Below, one piece after another: positions 30,046 to 34,923 of a DNA stretch of 34,923 nucleotides. The DNA comes from Xanthomonas sp. NCPPB 1128. Its GTDB lineage: Bacteria; Pseudomonadota; Gammaproteobacteria; Xanthomonadales; Xanthomonadaceae. A model generated the notes under the pieces. The model ran no database searches. It saw nothing but the letters and a program-made list of their open reading frames with translations, and was not told where the DNA came from. The stretch is taken from assembly GCF_001043115.1 (NCBI RefSeq), contig NZ_LFME01000044.1, positions 1-34,923 on the forward strand. Reading direction: 5' to 3'. Position numbers and translations under genes: made by a program. The number at the start of each line of letters is the position of its first letter. Within the stretch, counting starts at the first letter, position 1.

Positions 30046-30496
30046 CCTGTCGCCACCCGATCTGCCGCGTGCTCAGCGCTGGACACAATCCGGCCGCATC
30101 TCGCTGTGGCGCTATCTCCAGAACGAGCGCAATTATCCCGGCTGGCATCTCAACGCAGATCCGGCTGGATGCCAGTCGCTGCTGGCGTTGCTTGACGGAT
30201 TGGTTGCCGACGGCGCCGGTTTCCGCACGATTCTCATCACTGCGCCCAGCAAGGCCGAACTTGGCGTGCCGAACAATCGGCGGGGTCTTGCCGCTTGGGT
30301 GGCGCCGGAGAAACTGCGCCTCACGCTGTCCACGATCGACGATCACTGGTCTTTTCCCGTGGGCGCAGCGCCGGCTGCACTTGAGGTCGGCTCGGCGTGG
30401 CTTGCAGCGTTGCGGGAAGGCGTCGCCGGCATTGCGCGGGGGCAGGGCGACCACGCCATCGGTAAGGGTGGCCATCGACTATGGTTCTGGTGGTGA
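30038..30496 (+). CDS. Small protein of unknown function at the end of the xps operon
   Basis: From the ATG at 30038 it has 152 residues and overlaps the glycosyltransferase-like gene by 8 bp, so it is probably co-translated. It is not recognised. It contains WRYLQNERNYPGWHLNADPA (28-47), a central RTILITAPSK strand, a helical LAALREGVAG segment, and ends in HRLWFWW. There is no signal peptide or membrane segment. Base composition is visibly less GC-rich than the xps genes. A longer frame from 30026 exists, but the overlap favours 30038. It could be a tRNA-like or sugar-binding accessory; no assignment is justified. Confidence 0.65.
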   Translation: MRSLSPPDLPRAQRWTQSGRISLWRYLQNERNYPGWHLNADPAGCQSLLALLDGLVADGAGFRTILITAPSKAELGVPNNRRGLAAWVAPEKLRLTLSTIDDHWSFPVGAAPAALEVGSAWLAALREGVAGIARGQGDHAIGKGGHRLWFWW

Positions 30497-30692
30497 GGCG
30501 GGAATTGCCGCCATGCGCCTGTTCCAAGGTTGTCGAAGCGTTGCTTCCCGACGCGTCGGCTGACGCGGCAGGCCGTCACTGCCGACGGTGCGACCAGGCC
30601 CAGCGGCGTCACCGCGGTGGCCTTGCTGCGAGCGAATATGGTCCGCTGCGTCTGCGTCTGCGTCTCGTGTCGCGATAGCGAACAAGCCCATC
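30497..30692. other. Convergent gap between the xps operon and the GntR gene
   Basis: About 196 bp with no gene. It holds a perfect palindrome CCGACGCGTCGG (30548-30559) and three tandem CTGCGT hexamers (30646-30663). No T-run terminator was seen, although two transcripts converge here. Confidence 0.5.
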
Positions 30693-31430
30693 TCATTCCA
30701 CCGGCGCGTACACCTCCACCGACACTTCCAGCACGTCGTGGCGCCAGGATTCGATGTCGAACTCCACCGCGCGGCCGTCGGCGGCATAGCTGACGCGCTG
30801 CAGGCGGAAGCAGGGCGTGCCGGCGGTGGATTGCAGCAGTGCGGCCTGCTCGGCATCGAGCGTGGCCGGATACATCGACAGTCGGCTGCGCGCCTGTCGC
30901 AAGCCCAGGCGTTGGGTCAGCACCGCGCTCAGCGAGCCGGCCAGGTCGTGGTCGAGCAGGCGCGGCGCCCATGCGGCGAGGATCGCATTGGTCTCCAGCA
31001 GCACGGCACGCCGCCCGATCCAGCGCCGGCGCCGCAGCACGAACACTTCGGCATCGGGATCGTCCAGGTGCAGGTGCCGGGCGAGCGCCGGGCCCGCCGG
31101 CTGGCGCTGCGCGGCGAGCAGTTCCGTACGCGGCACGCCGCCCTGTGCGGCCACGTACTGCATGAAGCCGGCGATGCTGTTGGGATCGTGGCGCACCCGC
31201 GGCGCGCTGACGAACCAGCCGCGACGGTTCTCGCGGTAGATGTGCCCATCCGATTCCAGTTGCTGCAGGGCCTCGCGCAAGGTGATGCGGGTGCAGCCGA
31301 ACAACGCGGCCAGTTCGCGCTCCACCGGCAGGCGCTGGTCGGCGTGCCATTCGCCGGCGGCGATGCGCGCCAGCAGTGCATCGGCGATGCGTTGGGCGAA
31401 GCCGGCGGCGGTGACAGTGGGAAAGCGCAT
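30693..31430 (-). CDS. GntR-family transcriptional regulator with UTRA domain (HutC subfamily)
   Basis: A ligand-responsive DNA-binding repressor or activator. From the ATG at 31430-31428 it has 245 residues: a winged helix-turn-helix (about 10-75: IADALLARIAAGEW, RLPVERELAALFGCTRITLREALQQLE, then the wing RRGWFVS) and a UTRA ligand-binding domain (about 95-240). The GWFVS...QYVAAQGGVPRTELLA pattern recalls UTRA regulators linked to phosphonate genes, but no such genes are here, so the ligand is unknown. The frame is open upstream to 31589, but that extension is Arg-rich and unlike the family. It lies 174 bp downstream of pnuC on the same strand. Confidence 0.9.
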   Translation of the reverse strand: MRFPTVTAAGFAQRIADALLARIAAGEWHADQRLPVERELAALFGCTRITLREALQQLESDGHIYRENRRGWFVSAPRVRHDPNSIAGFMQYVAAQGGVPRTELLAAQRQPAGPALARHLHLDDPDAEVFVLRRRRWIGRRAVLLETNAILAAWAPRLLDHDLAGSLSAVLTQRLGLRQARSRLSMYPATLDAEQAALLQSTAGTPCFRLQRVSYAADGRAVEFDIESWRHDVLEVSVEVYAPVE

Positions 31431-31604
31431 GCGGCGTTCTGGGCGTGGTGAGGCGTGGCTGACAAGACTACGCTGCCGACAGGCACGTCGACGATGCGTG
31501 GCCTCTGAGGTTCGCGTGATGTTGGCGCGGCTGCTGCGTGCGGTTCGCACCCATCTAGTGATGGCGCGCGCTGTACCGCTGGTCAGCAAAGCGAGAGCGG
31601 CGCG
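31431..31604. promoter_or_regulatory. Gap between pnuC and the GntR gene
   Basis: 174 bp upstream of the GntR start and downstream of pnuC. It must hold any dedicated gntR promoter. A short palindrome CGTCGACG (31486-31493) is the only operator-like site I could see; there is no convincing promoter. Confidence 0.3.
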
Positions 31605-32177
31605 TCAGGCGACGGATTGTGCGCGGCGCAGATCGGCTTGCCATAGCCGCAGTCCGTACACCGCCAATACCACGAATCCGGCGTACAGCGCCGCGGTGGG
31701 GTACAGCCCCTTGTACACGAACACGCCGACATAGACGCAGTCCAGCACGATCCACAGGCCCCAGTTGGCGATGCGCTTGCGCGCGGCCCAGACGCTGGCG
31801 ACCACGCTGAACGCCGACAGCGCCGCATCCAGCCACGGTAGCGCGGCATCGGTGTGCCGGTGCATCCACCAGCCCAGCAGCGCCGCGCCGGCGGCGCCGG
31901 CCAGCATCGAACGCACGCCTTCTGCCAACGGCAGCGGCCCGACCTGGATCTTGCCGTCGTCGCCCAGCCCGTTGCTCCAGCGCCACCAGCCGTAGCCCTG
32001 CAGCACCACGTACAGCCCTTGCAGCAGCATGTCCGAATACAGCTTCCACTGATAGAACAGCCACGCGTACAGCAGCACCGCCACCACGTTGACCGGCCAG
32101 CACCAACGCACCCGTCGCGCGGTCAGCCACACACCCAGGACGTTGATCAGGACGGCGAGCAGTTCGAGCGGGGACAT
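31605..32177 (-). CDS. pnuC: PnuC-family vitamin-type transporter
   Basis: PnuC proteins are inner-membrane facilitators for nicotinamide riboside or, in related branches, thiamine and other vitamins. From the ATG at 32177-32175 it has 190 residues with about seven membrane segments, including VVAVLLYAWLFYQWKLYSDM (31-50), LQGYGWWRWS (59-68) and the family end NWGLWIVLDCVYVGVFVYKG (138-157). The upstream frame translates repeat sequence and is not used. The start is directly preceded by a C-rich repeat arm (CCCCAATCCCGGCCTCCCAC on the coding strand), with no Shine-Dalgarno. It is transcribed in the same direction as the TonB-dependent receptor 542 bp upstream. The exact substrate cannot be read from the sequence. 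Confidence 0.9.
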   Translation of the reverse strand: MSPLELLAVLINVLGVWLTARRVRWCWPVNVVAVLLYAWLFYQWKLYSDMLLQGLYVVLQGYGWWRWSNGLGDDGKIQVGPLPLAEGVRSMLAGAAGAALLGWWMHRHTDAALPWLDAALSAFSVVASVWAARKRIANWGLWIVLDCVYVGVFVYKGLYPTAALYAGFVVLAVYGLRLWQADLRRAQSVA

Positions 32178-32246
32178 GGTGGGAGGCCGGGATTGGGGAT
32201 TCAGGATTGGGGATGGTTCGCGAGCGCGGTGCATTGCGCGCTTTTC

Positions 32247-32270
32247 TGTAGGAGCGGCTTCAGCCGCGAC
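32247..32270 (+). repeat. REP-like palindrome
   Basis: TGTAGGAGCGGCTTCAGCCG followed by CGAC; palindrome core GCGGCTTCAGCCGC. It pairs with the inverted copy 20 bp downstream (32291-32314), so the two can fold into one long hairpin. Confidence 0.85.
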
Positions 32271-32290
32271 AGGCGTTACCGGGAAAACCC

Positions 32291-32314
32291 GTCGCGGCTG
32301 AAGCCGCTCCCACA
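32291..32314 (-). repeat. REP-like palindrome, inverted copy
   Basis: GTCGCGGCTGAAGCCGCTCC followed by CACA, the reverse orientation of the copy at 32247. Confidence 0.85.
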
Positions 32315-32343
32315 GTGGCTTGCGGCAAGCCCGCCGAGTGCAC

Positions 32344-32367
32344 TGTGGGAGGGACTTCAGTCCCGAC
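32344..32367 (+). repeat. REP-like palindrome
   Basis: TGTGGGAGGGACTTCAGTCC followed by CGAC, nearly identical to the copy at 6525-6549, with the GGGACT/AGTCCC core in place of GCGGCT/AGCCGC. Confidence 0.85.
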
Positions 32368-32594
32368 GGATTACGGCACCGGAACGCACACCACCTTGCG
32401 CGTCGCGGCTGCAGGACAGTTGATCGCCACAGTGGTCATCGGCGCGGCTGGTGTTCGAGAGGGGACACGAGTGGATGAAGTCATGGTGGATCCGGAGAAC
32501 AGATTCAGGCGTTTTTGCGAGCGAAGAAGACAGTGTTCGTTGAAGAAGCAGCGCTCGTCTGTGGGAATCACCCGCAACTCGTCAGCAATAGCGC

Positions 32595-32620
32595 GTCGCA
32601 GCTAAAGCCGCTCCTGCACA
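32595..32620 (-). repeat. REP-like palindrome, diverged inverted copy
   Basis: GTCGCAGCTAAAGCCGCTCC followed by TGCACA; two mismatches break the core palindrome. It is the fourth in an alternating plus/minus/plus/minus series. Confidence 0.75.
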
Positions 32621-32668
32621 GATGACGCGCCATGTTCCGCGTTTGGCTTTTACCAATCCCGAATCCCC

Positions 32669-32723
32669 ATTCCCCATTCCCAGCTCCTCAACCAATCCCG
32701 ATTCCCCATTCCCAGCTCCTCAA
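32669..32723. repeat. Perfect 23-bp direct repeat at the receptor gene's 3' end
   Basis: Copies at 32669-32691 and 32701-32723 are identical; each ends CCCAGCTCCTCAA on the plus strand. The second copy covers the TGA stop of the TonB-dependent receptor (32720-32722). The two copies are separated by 9 bp (CCAATCCCG). Confidence 0.85.
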
Positions 32724-34900
32724 AAATCGAACTGCAACGCCAGCCGCGCGGTTCGCGGCGCGCCCAGGAACAGATAATCGTCGCCTTCGTAGGCGCCGAC
32801 GTCGCGCCAGTAGCGCTTGTCGGTGAGGTTGTCCACGCTCAGTCGCAGCGTGGTCGGCACCGCGCCCAGCCGGGTGGCATAGCGGGCGCCGAGGGTGTAG
32901 ACGCTGTAGCCGCCGACGGCGACCTGGCCGCTGCGGTCGGCGTACTTGGCGCCGCTGTACTGCGCGCCGCCCAGCAGCGCCAGGCCGCTGACGCCGGGCA
33001 CGTCCCAGCTGGCCTGGGCGCTGGCGCGCAAGCGCGGCACGTTCAGTGCCTGGTGGCCTTCGTCGCCCGGCGTGCCGGTGTCCTCTGCCCGCGCGCGGAT
33101 GCCGGCGACGCTGGCCTGCAGGTGCAGGCCGGCACCCAGCGTGCCGGCGGCCGATAGTTCGATGCCGCGGTTGTGCAGGCGGCCCTGCTGCACGAACAGG
33201 AAACTGCCTTCGGCCTGCGGCTGCGCGTACTGGTTGGCCTGGCGCATGTCGAACAGCGCCGCGCCCAGGGTCACGCCGTCGCGCTCGTACTTCATGCCGG
33301 CCTCGCGCTGGTAGGCGCTGGTGGGGGCGAGGATGCTGTCGGCGTTGCTGGCGAACCACGGCGCGGTCCCGCCCGGGGCCAGGCCCTTGGCAAAGCTCGC
33401 GTACAGCGACAGCGACGGCTGCAGCTTGAACAGCAGCGCTGCCTGCGGCAGCAGCACCGAGCGGCGCGTGCGCCGGGTCAGCATGCCGTCGCGGTCCCAG
33501 GCGCGTTCGTCGTAGCGCACCTGGCGCGCGCCCAGCAGCAGTTGCCAGGCATCGCCGAGGCCGATGCGGTCGCTGGCCAGCAGCGCGGTCTGTTCGCTGT
33601 CCAGGCGCCGGCGCTTGGGGCCGAGCGTGGCATCGGCCTGTGCCAGCAGCGGCGGATCGGCGTCGATGTTGCCGCTGCCGATCATCTCGTTGATCGAACC
33701 GTGGCGGTCGATGGTGCGATGCAGATAGTCGACGCCGACCTGGACTTGGTGCTGCAGCACGCCGGTGCTGGCGCTGCCGCTGGCGATCGCCTGCAGTTCG
33801 TCGTTGCGGCGGCTGTCGGCAGGGCTGCGGTAGTCGTAGATGTCGTAGTCGCCTTCGCGGCTGAAGTGGTTGGGCACCGCGTCGCCGGCGCAGCTGGCGG
33901 CGCCGTAGCAGCCCCAGGCGAAGCTGGAGTAATCGTCGATCAGGGCGCGGCTGTGCGAGGCCGCCACATGCACATTCCAGGCGTCGCTGAAGCGGTACTC
34001 GTAGCGCATCTGCGCGTTCAGCGCCTCGATGCCGACCGGCTTGGACCATGGCTGGTACGCGAGCAGGCGATGCACCGACACACTGCTCGGCAGCTGCGTG
34101 CCGCCGAGCAACTGGTAGCCCGGCACCGAGCGCTGCTGGCGGTCCTGGTATTCCACGTCCAGTTGCAGGGTCGATTGCGGATCGATCTTCCAGTCCGCGG
34201 CCAGCGACAGGAAGTTGCGGTGGCCGTCGGCGTGATCGACATAGCTGCGTAGGGTCTCGTGCGCGGCGTTGACGCGCAGGCCGAACTGGCGCTCGCTGCC
34301 GAACCAGTCGCCCAGGTCCACCGCCGCGCCGCGGCTGCCGTCGTCATCGCCGCTCAGCACCAGGCTGCGCACGTGCTGTGGGCGCTTGGTCTGGTAGTCG
34401 ATCACCCCGGCCGGGGTGGTGATGCCCGACAGCACCCCGGACAGACCCTTGAGCACCTGCACCTGCTCCTTGTTGTCCAGCGCCACGTTCTGTTCGCCGG
34501 CGATGGTCAGGCCGTTGATGCGGTAGCTGTTGGCCGCATCCAGCGAATAGCCGCGCACCAGGAAGTTCTCGTAGTAGCCGATCGGCGCGTAGCTGTCGCC
34601 CACCGCGGCGTCCGCGCGCAGTACCTCGCTGAGCACGCGCACCTGGCGGTCGGACAATTGGCTGCGGTCGATGGTGTCGATCGCCATCGGCGTATCCAGC
34701 AGTGGTGCATCGCCATAGCCGCTCAGGCTGCTGCGGTTCTGCGGCTGGCGGCCCTGCACGTTGACCGCGTCCAGTTCGACCGGGGTCTGCGTCGCGGCGG
34801 GCGCTGGCGCAGCGTCGGCGGCCAGGGCCAGCAGTGGCCGGGCGGTGGCCAGGGCCAGGGCGAGGGCGTTCGGGGCGGGGAAGCGGCGGGTGGGGAGCAT
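32720..34900 (-). CDS. TonB-dependent outer-membrane receptor (siderophore-receptor-like)
   Basis: An energy-coupled outer-membrane importer of 726 residues. It has an N-terminal signal-like hydrophobic stretch (about 12-28), a TonB-box-like VELDAVNVQG (41-50), a plug domain (about 60-175, with TPMAIDTIDRSQLSD, NFLVRGYSLDAANSYRINGL and VLKGLSGVLSGITTPAGVID) and a 22-strand-type barrel (about 180-726) ending in the aromatic LALQFDF. The plug resembles ferric siderophore receptors (FhuA-like). The start at 34900 has GAGG about 9 nt upstream on the coding strand. Only 23 bp of the upstream region is in the window, so iron boxes or riboswitches cannot be checked. A downstream pnuC suggests a vitamin-type ligand as an alternative to a siderophore. 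Confidence 0.92.
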   Translation of the reverse strand: MLPTRRFPAPNALALALATARPLLALAADAAPAPAATQTPVELDAVNVQGRQPQNRSSLSGYGDAPLLDTPMAIDTIDRSQLSDRQVRVLSEVLRADAAVGDSYAPIGYYENFLVRGYSLDAANSYRINGLTIAGEQNVALDNKEQVQVLKGLSGVLSGITTPAGVIDYQTKRPQHVRSLVLSGDDDGSRGAAVDLGDWFGSERQFGLRVNAAHETLRSYVDHADGHRNFLSLAADWKIDPQSTLQLDVEYQDRQQRSVPGYQLLGGTQLPSSVSVHRLLAYQPWSKPVGIEALNAQMRYEYRFSDAWNVHVAASHSRALIDDYSSFAWGCYGAASCAGDAVPNHFSREGDYDIYDYRSPADSRRNDELQAIASGSASTGVLQHQVQVGVDYLHRTIDRHGSINEMIGSGNIDADPPLLAQADATLGPKRRRLDSEQTALLASDRIGLGDAWQLLLGARQVRYDERAWDRDGMLTRRTRRSVLLPQAALLFKLQPSLSLYASFAKGLAPGGTAPWFASNADSILAPTSAYQREAGMKYERDGVTLGAALFDMRQANQYAQPQAEGSFLFVQQGRLHNRGIELSAAGTLGAGLHLQASVAGIRARAEDTGTPGDEGHQALNVPRLRASAQASWDVPGVSGLALLGGAQYSGAKYADRSGQVAVGGYSVYTLGARYATRLGAVPTTLRLSVDNLTDKRYWRDVGAYEGDDYLFLGAPRTARLALQFDF

Positions 34901-34923
34901 GCAGGACGACCTCGGGGGAACGA

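Larger units (their letters stand above)
32189..32691. repeat. Inverted GGGATT/AATCCC element with REP cargo between receptor and pnuC
   Basis: The 542-bp gap between the TonB receptor and pnuC is bounded by inverted arms: GGGATTGGGGATTCAGGATT and on (32189-32216), followed by TTCGCGAGCGCGG, and at the other side GCTTTTACCAATCCCGAATC from 32647 on. The interior (about 430 bp) carries four REP-like palindromes and no credible gene. The architecture matches 1911-2198 and 4642-4733. Confidence 0.75.

Noticed and set aside
30646-30663. Three tandem CTGCGT hexamers as a phase-variation tract
   Set aside because: Only three copies, in a gene-free convergent gap, and six-base units would not shift a frame; too weak to propose a function.
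31486-31493. CGTCGACG as the GntR operator
   Set aside because: An 8-bp GC-rich palindrome is expected by chance in this genome and does not match the usual GT-N-TA-N-AC style of HutC-type sites.
32315-32605. A 96-codon open frame in the receptor-pnuC gap
   Set aside because: It begins and ends in REP-like palindromes and shows no coding character.

Overview
The window is about 35 kb of GC-rich chromosomal DNA with tightly packed genes, short or overlapping junctions and few Shine-Dalgarno sites. Gene content and order point to Xanthomonas (Gammaproteobacteria, plant-associated); the species cannot be fixed from the sequence alone. The main evidence is a complete type II secretion cluster in the xps order E-F-G-H-I-J-K-L-M-N-D, with the secretin last, XpsN present and no gspC, lying beside a secreted subtilase and a giant YadA-like adhesin. 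I saw no tRNA, rRNA, CRISPR array, transposase gene or prophage.

Layout. (1) 17-6267: housekeeping genes xerD (chromosome dimer resolution), a DsbC-type disulfide isomerase that looks lipidated, and purL (purine synthesis). (2) 6268-7356: a 1.1 kb gene-free stretch with two REP-like palindromes, an AT-rich segment with recurring GTCAAG/CTTGAC motifs, and a hairpin-rich leader. (3) 7357-15576: a 2739-residue trimeric autotransporter adhesin built from nine neck modules, closed by a strong stem-loop. (4) 15734-17629: a secreted S8 serine protease with a C-terminal PPC domain, also closed by a strong stem-loop. (5) 17910-30496: the xps cluster. gspE and gspF are followed by a 299-bp gap, then gspG to gspD run as one translationally coupled operon. 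The operon continues into a glycosyltransferase-like gene and a small unknown gene. (6) 30693-34900, minus strand: a TonB-dependent receptor, a PnuC-family vitamin transporter and a GntR/UTRA regulator.

How it fits together. The centre is a surface and exoprotein island. The Xps machine secretes enzymes, and the neighbouring protease is a plausible substrate. The adhesin acts in attachment and biofilm. The receptor-PnuC pair looks like an uptake route for a vitamin-type nutrient across both membranes.

The most interesting structure outside the genes is a repeat family. It has a GGGATT-rich left arm, a GAGCGC-like inner junction, variable cargo, a GCTTYT junction and an AATCCC-rich right arm. 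Full copies lie between dsbC and purL and between the TonB receptor and pnuC. One compact copy and one half copy sit inside the purL reading frame as translated, in-frame inserts. Right-arm sequence also abuts the start codons of xerD and pnuC, and a GGGTCCC variant abuts gspF; all three starts lack a Shine-Dalgarno. I consider this family the best candidate here for something undescribed.
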